From Gammaproteobacteria bacterium (GTDB lineage Bacteria; Pseudomonadota; Gammaproteobacteria; Immundisolibacterales; Immundisolibacteraceae): a stretch of 5,014 nt of DNA. Below, in pieces: positions 1-5,014 of this stretch (within the stretch, counting starts at the first letter, position 1; each line of letters begins with the position of its first letter). The stretch spans positions 1 to 5,014 of the forward strand of contig QNFC01000148.1 of NCBI GenBank assembly GCA_003645395.1. The letters run 5' to 3'. The notes under the pieces were generated by a model. The model did no database searches and was not told where the DNA came from. It saw only the letters and a list, made by a program, of their open reading frames with translations. Position numbers and translations under genes: made by a program.

Positions 1-575
1 AGCACCCGGTCAGTCGCCGCCATCACAAAATGGAGGTCGTGGGAGACAATTACGATTGCGCAACCTGTTTCATCACGGATCTTCCCCAGCAGCTGGTAGA
101 ACTCCACCTGGCCGATCAGGTCGACTCCTGCGGTGGGTTCATCCAGCAGTAACAGTTGAGGTTTTCTGATTAGGGCACGAGCCAATAATACCCGCCGCAT
201 TTCGCCGCCAGAAAGTGCCAGTAGAGGCTTGTTGAGTAAACTCTCAATCCCCAGTGTTGCGAGCGGTAAATCGCTAGTGGCGCCATGACGATTATGGAGT
301 TGCATGAACGCCTGGGTGGTAATAGGCAGGGTGGCGGGCGCGACCAGTTTTTGTGGCACGTAGCCGATTCTTAAGCTGCTTCTAGTTTCAACCTCGCCCA
401 GCGTGGTTTTTTGCAGACCAGCCATTACTCGAATCAGGGTTGATTTACCTGCGCCGTTGGGGCCAATCACAGAGATGATCTGGCCCGGTTCAACGGCCAG
501 GTTGACGTTCTGGAGAAGCTGCCCGCCGGTGTCGGTGGTAACGGCGGTGTTTCGCAGGGTGAGTAGTGATGACAA
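1..575 (-). CDS. znuC: Zinc ABC transporter ATP-binding protein ZnuC (3' end cut by window edge)
   Basis: Cytoplasmic ATPase that should power zinc import through the ZnuB permease, with ZnuA as periplasmic binding protein. The 191 visible residues carry a full ABC signature in order: Walker A GPNGAGKST (38-46), Q-loop Gln75 in YVPQK, signature LSGGE (121-125), Walker B LLLLDEP (141-147, catalytic Glu146), D-loop AGVD (149-152) and H-loop His179 in VSHDLH. ZnuC proteins are about 250 residues, so roughly 60 C-terminal residues lie outside the window. The start is a TTG at 575: it has an AAGGA Shine-Dalgarno 8 bases upstream, gives the usual short ZnuC N-terminus (MSSLLTLRN), and no in-frame ATG or GTG exists between the zur stop and Walker A. 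Zinc specificity is inferred from the adjacent zur and znuA; on the domain alone a manganese or iron ABC ATPase would look similar. znuB probably follows beyond the left edge. Confidence 0.93.
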   Translation of the reverse strand, partial: MSSLLTLRNTAVTTDTGGQLLQNVNLAVEPGQIISVIGPNGAGKSTLIRVMAGLQKTTLGEVETRSSLRIGYVPQKLVAPATLPITTQAFMQLHNRHGATSDLPLATLGIESLLNKPLLALSGGEMRRVLLARALIRKPQLLLLDEPTAGVDLIGQVEFYQLLGKIRDETGCAIVIVSHDLHFVMAATDRV

Positions 576-583
576 AGAAACGG

Positions 584-588
584 TCCTT
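584..588 (-). promoter_or_regulatory. Shine-Dalgarno deciding the TTG start of znuC
   Basis: AAGGA on the minus strand, with an 8-base spacer to the TTG at 575-573. It lies in the 37-base gap between zur and znuC. The znuC reading frame is open further upstream, with only CTG and ATT as other weak start codons, so this site is what fixes the start. Confidence 0.7.
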
Positions 589-612
589 AGTGATGTCTGG
601 GGTATATCGTTT

Positions 613-1146
613 TTAATCAGAGGTGATTGCAGCCTGCTGGCAGTTTGCACAGGTGCCGGAAATTTCGACCGTCTCAATCTCGATACGAAATCCGAGTTCA
701 TCGGCACGCCGGCCGATTCGTTCTCGCAGGTCGGTGTCCGGCAGTTCTGCCGCCGCGCCACATACCCGGCAGATCAAAAACTGGCCGTGATGGGCCGTTC
801 CCGGTAATCCACAACCGATAAACGCGTTCAGCGATTGCAGGCGATGTATTAGTTCGTGATCGAGCAAAAAGCTGAGGGCACGGTAGACCGTTGTCGGTGC
901 GGCGTTGGGATGCTTCTGCTTCAGTAGTTCAAGCAGGTGATAGGCCTTTACCGGCGTGTGCGAATTCCAGATCAGTTCGAGTACCTGGCGACGTAACAGA
1001 GTGAGGCGGACACCGCGATTACTACAGAGCTGCTGTGCCGCCACCAGTGCTCGATGTTGGCATTGTTGATGGTCGTGAGGTGACGAGCCAAACGGGTCGA
1101 TCATGTCGGGATGTTTATCGGTATTGTCTGCTGGGCCGCTATTCAT
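613..1146 (-). CDS. zur: Zinc uptake regulator Zur (Fur family repressor)
   Basis: Zinc-responsive DNA-binding repressor of 177 residues, acting as a dimer on Zur boxes. The winged-helix part spans about residues 34-100 (CSNRGVRLTLLRRQVLELI, then the recognition-helix signature PTTVYRALSFLL), which closely follows E. coli Zur as I recall it. The structural zinc site is complete: CRVC (126/129) and CANC (166/169). The regulatory zinc site also appears complete by alignment with E. coli Zur: His101, Cys112, His119 or His120, and Glu134. These cysteine and histidine positions favour Zur over Fur, as does the znu context. The protein carries about 30 residues before the conserved core, including a His/Cys-rich stretch (HDHQQCQH, 24-31), and ends soon after the last CxxC, without the longer tail of E. 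coli Zur. The ATG at 1146 has only a weak GAG ribosome site; Met15 is a possible alternative start. It is first in a zur-znuC transcript and probably represses itself through the box at 1199-1219. Confidence 0.95.
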   Translation of the reverse strand: MNSGPADNTDKHPDMIDPFGSSPHDHQQCQHRALVAAQQLCSNRGVRLTLLRRQVLELIWNSHTPVKAYHLLELLKQKHPNAAPTTVYRALSFLLDHELIHRLQSLNAFIGCGLPGTAHHGQFLICRVCGAAAELPDTDLRERIGRRADELGFRIEIETVEISGTCANCQQAAITSD

Positions 1147-1198
1147 GCTTTATGCTCGATCAGGTCAAGGACGACCACTAACGAAGCGGCTATCTTTG

Positions 1199-1219
1199 TA
1201 ATGATATATTGTTACATTA
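1199..1219. promoter_or_regulatory. Zur box, shared operator of zur-znuC and znuA
   Basis: An AT-rich imperfect palindrome with perfect 5-base outer arms, TAATG and CATTA, 11 bases apart. The inner 19 bases (1200-1218, AATGATATATTGTTACATT) match the gammaproteobacterial Zur consensus AATGTTATANTATAACATT, as I remember it, at 15 of 18 defined positions. It sits 47 bases before znuA and 53 bases before zur, and is the only such palindrome in the intergenic region. Zinc-loaded Zur bound here could repress both divergent units. The match is seen in the sequence; binding is inferred. Confidence 0.85.
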
Positions 1220-1227
1220 ATAGTCAA
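1201..1227 (-). promoter_or_regulatory. Candidate zur-znuC promoter overlapping the Zur box
   Basis: On the minus strand a TTGACT -35 element (1222-1227, 5 of 6 consensus bases) is followed 15 bases later by a TATCAT -10 element (1201-1206, 5 of 6). The spacer is shorter than the usual 16-18, so this is tentative. If correct, the -10 and the spacer lie inside the Zur box, which explains repression by simple occlusion. No equally good promoter was found for znuA on the plus strand; a weak pair such as TTGTTA (1209-1214) with GATAGA (1231-1236) is the best I can see. Confidence 0.4.
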
Positions 1228-1265
1228 ATTGATAGAAGTACTCGCCATTTCCACAAGGCGGAAGA

Positions 1266-2288
1266 TTGCAGGACAGAAGTTTGATTCAGCAAAAGAGCAT
1301 TAAAATTTCTCTCGCCGTGGCGGCTCTGGCAGCATCATTGATCAGTTTGTTTAGCCTGGTGCTGGCTGCCCGGGAAGCCGACCCAGGGGCTGCTCCTGAA
1401 TCGGTGTCGGCTAGTTCGCCCCGGCCAAAGGTGGTCGTTAGCAATCTGCCGTTGCATTCGCTGGTCGCCGGCATAATGGGTGATCAAGCTCGCCCCGACT
1501 TGCTGTTTCGTCGCCGGGTGTCTCATCACGATACTGCTTTACGACCATCGCAACTTCGACTGTTAAGCAATGCTGATTTGTTGGTCTGGGCCGGGCCGCA
1601 GCTGGAACAGCCCATTCAAACACTTATCGATAAAAAGGTGATCAAGGTTCGTCACTGGAGTGCGATGGATTGCAAAGGTCAGCGTCTGTTGCTACTACCG
1701 GGGCAGTTTGCGTTAAACGAAACCACTGAATTTGTGCACGGCGGTAGCGATGTGGATCAAAGTTACCTGGCTAGCATCGATCCGCACACCTGGCTCGATA
1801 TCGACAACGCTATCTGTTTCGTCGGTGAACTGAGCGCGTTGTTGATCGAGATTGATCCGGCCCACAGTCAGCAATATCAGCAAAACCGCGATGAGCTAAT
1901 AGTCAGACTCAGCCAGTTTGACCAACAATTAAGTGAAATGCTTGCGGCGGCTACGCAGCCCTTTATGGTTTATCACAACAGTTTTCGGTATTTGCTGAGT
2001 CGATACGGCCTGCAGGCCGAAGGAGAACTGAACCCAGCCCACGGGCAGCCACCGGGGTTGCGACAACTGCTGGCATTTCGTGACCAGCTAAAAACCACCC
2101 ACGCGTCGTGTCTATTGGCGGATATCAGTGCCTCGAGTCGTCAGCTAGATGAGTGGCTCGCCGGGAGTTCGGCAACGTTATTAATGCTGGATCCAATGGG
2201 CAGCAACCTGGCCCCTGGTGAAGAGCTCTATTTTCAGTTGCTGAGTGGACTGGGGACGAAAATTGCCCGTTGCCTGCGGGCCGAATAA
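1266..2288 (+). CDS. znuA: Periplasmic zinc-binding protein ZnuA
   Basis: Solute-binding protein (cluster A-I/TroA fold) that captures periplasmic zinc for the ZnuBC importer; 340 residues from the TTG at 1266. A signal peptide with a hydrophobic core at about 14-34 is probably cleaved near Ala34-Ala35. Family landmarks: VVVSNLPLHSLVAGIMG (His64), SHHDTALRPSQ (His88 aligned with the ligand of SPHDYALRPS), DPHTW (His174), VYHNSF (His237) and LDPMGSN (Asp309). Cys282 and Cys336 correspond to the disulfide pair of E. coli ZnuA. The usual His/Asp-rich loop before the DPHTW ligand is absent: residues 144-171 hold a single histidine. Two TTG starts are possible: 1266 with AAGG 7 bases upstream, or 1281 with AGGA (1270-1273) also 7 bases upstream, giving a protein five residues shorter. 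No in-frame ATG or GTG precedes them after the TAG at 1233. Zinc over manganese is supported by the neighbours zur and znuC and by the disulfide. Confidence 0.93.
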   Translation: MQDRSLIQQKSIKISLAVAALAASLISLFSLVLAAREADPGAAPESVSASSPRPKVVVSNLPLHSLVAGIMGDQARPDLLFRRRVSHHDTALRPSQLRLLSNADLLVWAGPQLEQPIQTLIDKKVIKVRHWSAMDCKGQRLLLLPGQFALNETTEFVHGGSDVDQSYLASIDPHTWLDIDNAICFVGELSALLIEIDPAHSQQYQQNRDELIVRLSQFDQQLSEMLAAATQPFMVYHNSFRYLLSRYGLQAEGELNPAHGQPPGLRQLLAFRDQLKTTHASCLLADISASSRQLDEWLAGSSATLLMLDPMGSNLAPGEELYFQLLSGLGTKIARCLRAE

Positions 2289-2307
2289 ATCAGTTTATGT
2301 ATTCGGC
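2280..2307 (+). terminator. Inverted repeat across the znuA stop codon, possible terminator
   Basis: An 8-base perfect stem, GCCGAATA (2280-2287) with TATTCGGC (2300-2307), and a 12-base loop. The left arm includes the last codons and part of the TAA stop of znuA. A T-rich stretch (GGTTGTTTTG, about 2313-2322) follows some 6 bases after the stem rather than directly, so an intrinsic terminator is plausible but not classical. A smaller alternative hairpin, ATAAA/TTTAT (2285-2289 or thereabouts with 2294-2298), competes inside it. Confidence 0.4.
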
Positions 2308-2368
2308 GTTAGCGGTTGTTTTGCGGTCAGTTTATGGTGATTTATCGGGTGGAATTCTTGCTTGTGCG

Positions 2369-2399
2369 TGATCGCCGCTGCATAAAGGCAGGCGTATCA
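2369..2399. repeat. Imperfect stem-loop in the convergent intergenic gap
   Basis: TGATCGCC (2369-2376) pairs with GGCGTATCA (2391-2399) with one bulged base. Inside, TGC (2379-2381) pairs with GCA (2388-2390) around an ATAAAG loop. There is no T tract on either side. It abuts the next stem-loop and may be part of a bidirectional termination region or only secondary structure. Confidence 0.3.
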
Positions 2400-2426
2400 C
2401 CCGGTCGCAACATTGCAACCGGGGTG
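2398..2426 (-). terminator. GC-rich hairpin just after the SH3-protein gene, putative terminator
   Basis: Stem CACCCGGT...GCAA (2398-2410) pairs with TTGC...ACCGGGGTG (2413-2426), with one mismatch (2406/2417) and one bulged G. It begins 7 bases past the TAG stop of the minus-strand SH3-domain gene. Read on the minus strand no T run follows, and on the plus strand only a short one does (ACTTTCT). It could therefore slow or end transcription from both directions, but it is not a textbook rho-independent terminator. Confidence 0.4.
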
Positions 2427-2433
2427 CCACTTT

Positions 2434-3084
2434 CTAGAATTCGTTCCAAGCTTTACGTTGGATTCGAAGCTTCGGTAAGATCAGCCCAAACAGTATGCCA
2501 ATTCCCATTACTCCGCCGCCATACATAAACCATCGCAGTCGCTGGTCGCCACTAAGGACATCGACCCGCTGACGAAGTGTTGTGTTGCTCTCGGTTAACG
2601 TAGCGACCTCCAGCTGTAGCCGTTCGTCTTTTTCAATAAGCGCTACCGAGTCGGCAGTCTGCAATCGCAGCTGTTTCAGGCTAGCGGCTAACTCATCACG
2701 TTCCTGGCTTAGCGCCTCAATTTGCAGCGCCTGTTGTTGAGAAATGGGCTTGAGTTCTGCCAGTTCTTCCTGCGTTTTAGTGAGGTTTTTCTGTACACTG
2801 GCCAATCGGTCACGAGCGATAGGTTGCCGCATTAAATATCGGCTTAATGCCCAGCCTTTCTTGCCATTTTTCAGACGGATCAATGTGTAGCCTGCGCTCT
2901 TGTCGGTCTCTAGCACCTCAACTGCAGTACCGCTAGTCAGCGTTTGAATTACATTATGCCGGGTACTCTTACCGTTACGCATCGTAATGCGCAGATCGTC
3001 AGACACATAGAGGGTTTCGGCAAGCAGAGTTGCCGTGGTGCAGAGTAATAACGCAGCGACGAAAGCCTTAATTAAATATCGCAA
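2434..3084 (-). CDS. TIGR04211/YgiM-type SH3-domain membrane protein
   Basis: A 216-residue envelope protein with three parts: a signal peptide (1-22, probable cut after LLA), a bacterial SH3 domain (about 24-85, LYVSDDLRITMRNGKSTRHNV through GWALSRYL), and a long polar coiled coil (about 90-178) ending in a membrane helix (about 186-204, WFMYGGGVMGIGILFGLIL). A basic cytoplasmic tail, KLRIQRK, follows. This order and the WFMYGGG membrane signature match E. coli YgiM (about 206 residues) as I recall it. The biochemical role of the family is not well established; bacterial SH3 domains often bind peptidoglycan or other envelope ligands. The TTG start at 3084 is the only start that keeps the signal peptide, since an in-frame TAG lies four codons upstream. 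It has GGAG (3091-3094) 6 bases away. The gene starts inside the end of the synthetase gene (17-base overlap), so translation is probably coupled. Cys15 is not in a lipobox. Confidence 0.88.
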   Translation of the reverse strand: MRYLIKAFVAALLLCTTATLLAETLYVSDDLRITMRNGKSTRHNVIQTLTSGTAVEVLETDKSAGYTLIRLKNGKKGWALSRYLMRQPIARDRLASVQKNLTKTQEELAELKPISQQQALQIEALSQERDELAASLKQLRLQTADSVALIEKDERLQLEVATLTESNTTLRQRVDVLSGDQRLRWFMYGGGVMGIGILFGLILPKLRIQRKAWNEF

Positions 3085-3094
3085 GAGCGTCTCC
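3068..3094 (-). promoter_or_regulatory. Overlapping stop/start with internal Shine-Dalgarno (translational coupling)
   Basis: The synthetase gene ends with TAA at 3070-3068, while the SH3-protein gene starts at TTG 3084-3082 in another frame. GGAG (3091-3094) lies within the synthetase coding sequence, 6 bases ahead of the TTG. No room exists for a separate intergenic promoter, so the SH3 protein is probably translated from the same message by reinitiating ribosomes. Confidence 0.65.
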
Positions 3095-5014
3095 GACTAG
3101 CGCGGGGCTACCGCTGTTACGCACAAAAACTGGATTCAAATCGAGCTCCTTGAGTCGGTCGCGGTGGTCGTAAACCCATTGGGATACGTTCACCAGTAAT
3201 TGGAAAAGAGAATCATCGAGCGGCGGTTGACCACGATAACCCTCAAATAACGGCAGGATACGCAATTCTTCAATAAGCCCCCTGGCAACGCCAATGTCAA
3301 ACGGGCAGAGGGCATGGGTAACCTGCTTTTGCAGTTCAGCGGTGACTCCGCCAAGCCCAACGGTGAGTACCGGGCCGACGGTTGAATCAACCAGTGCACC
3401 GACAAGCAGCTCAAGTTTACTGTCGCCGACCATCTGTTGGGCGATGACCTGATAATTTTGCAGGTCGAGTTTTTTGGCAATAGTTTCGAGCTGCTCAGCG
3501 CTGCTATTCGCGGCGCCTGATTCTACGCCTAGTAACACTGCCTGCTCATCGCTCTTGTGCAGCAGTTGTGGGCTTTCCAGTTTTACTGCCAGCTCAGTTG
3601 CGTCTGGTTTTTCACCTTTGGTTAGATTCCACCAGTCAACGGTAGTAATTCCGGCACTGTTCAGCTCATCAGCCAGGTCTGGAAAGGTAGCCGTGTCGGC
3701 CCCTTGCCAGGGCGTGCACGGGGTGCTAAACCACTCATCCGTTAATCTATATTGCAATCGGTAGTACTGCTGCATGCCAGAGAGGGCGCGGGCGATGCGA
3801 GCGGTGCCATGAACCACTGGCGTGGGATCACTATTAAACTGAGTGCGCAAACTGTCACCGAGGCAAAATACCTCGTTGCCACCGAGGAATACCGGCTTGC
3901 CAATCTTGTAAGCCCACGCGGTGATCGGGGCAAACCAGCGCTCAAACCCTTCCCAGGCACCCATCATCAGCACCACCGCATCAAACTCTTCGGCGACGAT
4001 AAAACTGTCGATCACTTTCGGGTACTGGTCAGCCCAGGCGAAAATAGTCGCGGTCAAATCCATTGGATTATTGTGGGGCACGATCTCCGGCAAGGTGTCG
4101 ATCACCGACTGAGGCAGGGCCGGTGTATCCAGGCCGTGTTCGTCGAGCGCATCCGCCATTAGCGCCGCGTAGCCGCCCGATGGCGTGATCACCCCAACCG
4201 TTTGCACATCTTTCCAGCAGCGCGGGGGTATCTGCACAAACAGGCTGGCATAGTCGAGGGCATCGTCGGTATCCCTAGCGGCAATAATGCCCAGCGCATC
4301 CAGCGCTGCCGCCGATACTTCCGGGCCTGCGGTTAACGCGCCGGTGTGCGAAAGCGTGGCATCGCGAGCCGCCTGAGATTTGCCGGTAGCAATGCCGATG
4401 ATCGCCTTGCCGGCATCCCGACAGCGTTTTACGCCTTTAGCGAAGGCCTCGAAGTCACCAAACTGTTCGATGTAACAGACAATCGCCCGGGTATCGAGGT
4501 CGTCGGCTAGGTAATCAAAACAGTCCGCCAGGCTGAAGTTGGCCTGGTTGCCGGTGGTGATGATCGCGGAAAACCCTATATTTCGATCCCAGCAGGAGTT
4601 GGCGGCAGAACCGGCTACCGCGCTGCTTTGGGCGATAAAGGCCAATGACCCGGCTTTGTAGGGGCGCGGAATGGGGCCGCCCCAGCAGTGCAGGCCAGAG
4701 TCAGGGCGCACATAGCCATTGCAGTTGGGGCCGAGAATTAAGATGCCCAGGTCATCAGCGACCTGGCGAAGTTCGGCCAGCCGCTCTGGTTCTTCGTAGC
4801 CCGCTGCCAGTACGTAGGCAGAAGCACATCCCTTGTCAGCCAGTTCTTTAAGCGTGGCGAACACGTATTTTTCAGAGAGTAGAATCATCGCCAGGTCAGG
4901 CGCTTTCGGTAAATCTTTGACCGAGTGAAAACACGGGTAACCAAGCACCTTGCCGCGGCCGCGATTTACCGTATAAATATCACCGCGGTAGCCTTCGCGC
5001 TCCAGCCCGCCAAG
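3068..5014 (-). CDS. Acetate/acyl-CoA synthetase, NDP-forming, fused alpha-beta (5' end cut by window edge)
   Basis: Cytoplasmic enzyme of the ADP-forming acyl-CoA synthetase superfamily: interconverts acyl-CoA + ADP + phosphate with acid + CoA + ATP. The reading frame stays open to the right edge (LGGLEREGYRGDIYTVN upstream of the GTG at 4948), so that GTG is internal and the true start is outside. The 648 visible residues hold, in order: CoA-binding Rossmann domain (about 1-115, ending LGPNCNGY at 94-101); succinyl-CoA-ligase-like domain with the active-site phosphohistidine His223 in SHTGAL; a second flavodoxin-like domain (PSGGYA at 278-283, NPMDLT at 316-321); and a C-terminal ATP-grasp domain (about 460-648) with LHKSD (485-489), GLGGVTAEL (553-561), GYRG (592-595) and ELDLNPV (623-629). 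Family members are about 700 residues, so some 40-50 N-terminal residues are missing. No GNAT domain follows, so it is not a Pat-type lysine acetyltransferase. The acid substrate cannot be read from sequence; acetate, propionate, longer acids or a dedicated substrate are all possible. Confidence 0.92.
   Translation of the reverse strand, partial: LGGLEREGYRGDIYTVNRGRGKVLGYPCFHSVKDLPKAPDLAMILLSEKYVFATLKELADKGCASAYVLAAGYEEPERLAELRQVADDLGILILGPNCNGYVRPDSGLHCWGGPIPRPYKAGSLAFIAQSSAVAGSAANSCWDRNIGFSAIITTGNQANFSLADCFDYLADDLDTRAIVCYIEQFGDFEAFAKGVKRCRDAGKAIIGIATGKSQAARDATLSHTGALTAGPEVSAAALDALGIIAARDTDDALDYASLFVQIPPRCWKDVQTVGVITPSGGYAALMADALDEHGLDTPALPQSVIDTLPEIVPHNNPMDLTATIFAWADQYPKVIDSFIVAEEFDAVVLMMGAWEGFERWFAPITAWAYKIGKPVFLGGNEVFCLGDSLRTQFNSDPTPVVHGTARIARALSGMQQYYRLQYRLTDEWFSTPCTPWQGADTATFPDLADELNSAGITTVDWWNLTKGEKPDATELAVKLESPQLLHKSDEQAVLLGVESGAANSSAEQLETIAKKLDLQNYQVIAQQMVGDSKLELLVGALVDSTVGPVLTVGLGGVTAELQKQVTHALCPFDIGVARGLIEELRILPLFEGYRGQPPLDDSLFQLLVNVSQWVYDHRDRLKELDLNPVFVRNSGSPALVGDALAIFN

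Noticed and set aside
403..821. Plus-strand open frames opposite znuC and zur
   Set aside because: They are antisense to two clearly conserved genes; their translations look like mirror-frame noise.
1163..1176. Small hairpin GGTC/GACC in the zur leader, as an attenuator or riboswitch
   Set aside because: A 4-base stem with no terminator or supporting structure is too weak; the Zur box already explains regulation.
2465..2474. Perfect palindrome CGAAGCTTCG
   Set aside because: It lies inside coding sequence for the basic tail of the SH3 protein, is only 10 bases long, and no partner copy was found; chance is sufficient.
2316..2528. 70-codon plus-strand frame starting in the znuA downstream gap
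   Set aside because: It starts with TTG without a clear ribosome site, runs antisense into the SH3-protein gene, and resembles no family I recognise.
3752..4162. 136-codon plus-strand open frame
   Set aside because: It lies wholly antisense to conserved synthetase coding sequence and its translation shows no recognisable domain.
4946..4948. GTG as the start of the synthetase gene
   Set aside because: The frame remains open to the window edge and the upstream 22 codons encode a typical part of the CoA-binding domain, so the GTG is an internal valine.
3068..5014. Pat/YfiQ-type protein lysine acetyltransferase
   Set aside because: Those proteins carry a GNAT domain; here the protein ends directly after the ATP-grasp domain.
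1..5014. A defence, mobile or otherwise undescribed system
   Set aside because: Every large open region is explained by zinc uptake, an acyl-CoA synthetase and an SH3 envelope protein; no transposase, integrase, toxin, tRNA, att repeat or CRISPR-like array was seen.

Overview
The window looks like chromosomal DNA of a free-living gammaproteobacterium. I infer this from the Pseudomonas-like zinc-uptake layout (zur-znuC divergent from znuA), from an SH3-domain protein of the YgiM type, and from moderate GC content. A marine lineage (Cellvibrionales/Oceanospirillales-like) is possible, but the sequence alone does not prove it. Nothing mobile, no RNA gene and no CRISPR array was seen. Coding density is high.

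Left half (1-2288): a complete zinc-homeostasis control point. On the minus strand lie zur (zinc-sensing Fur-family repressor) and, 37 bases downstream, znuC (ABC ATPase), which runs off the left edge; znuB would be expected next. On the plus strand, divergently, lies znuA (periplasmic zinc-binding protein). The 119-base intergenic region between zur and znuA holds one strong Zur-box-like palindrome (1199-1219), placed to repress both directions. Zinc-loaded Zur would bind it and shut off uptake. When zinc is scarce, ZnuA captures zinc in the periplasm and hands it to the ZnuB permease, powered by ZnuC.

Middle (2289-2433): a 145-base gap between convergent genes. It holds stem-loops that probably end transcription from one or both sides.

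Right half (2434-5014): two minus-strand genes overlapping by 17 bases. Upstream is a large NDP-forming acyl/acetyl-CoA synthetase with fused alpha and beta domains, whose N-terminus is cut by the right edge. Downstream is a membrane-anchored SH3/coiled-coil protein of the TIGR04211/YgiM type. Their products have no obvious shared pathway, yet the overlap implies cotranscription and translational coupling.

Three of the four gene starts visible in the window use TTG. I found no undescribed system. The most useful observations are the shared Zur operator, the TTG starts, the inverted repeat across the znuA stop codon, and the coupled synthetase/SH3 gene pair.
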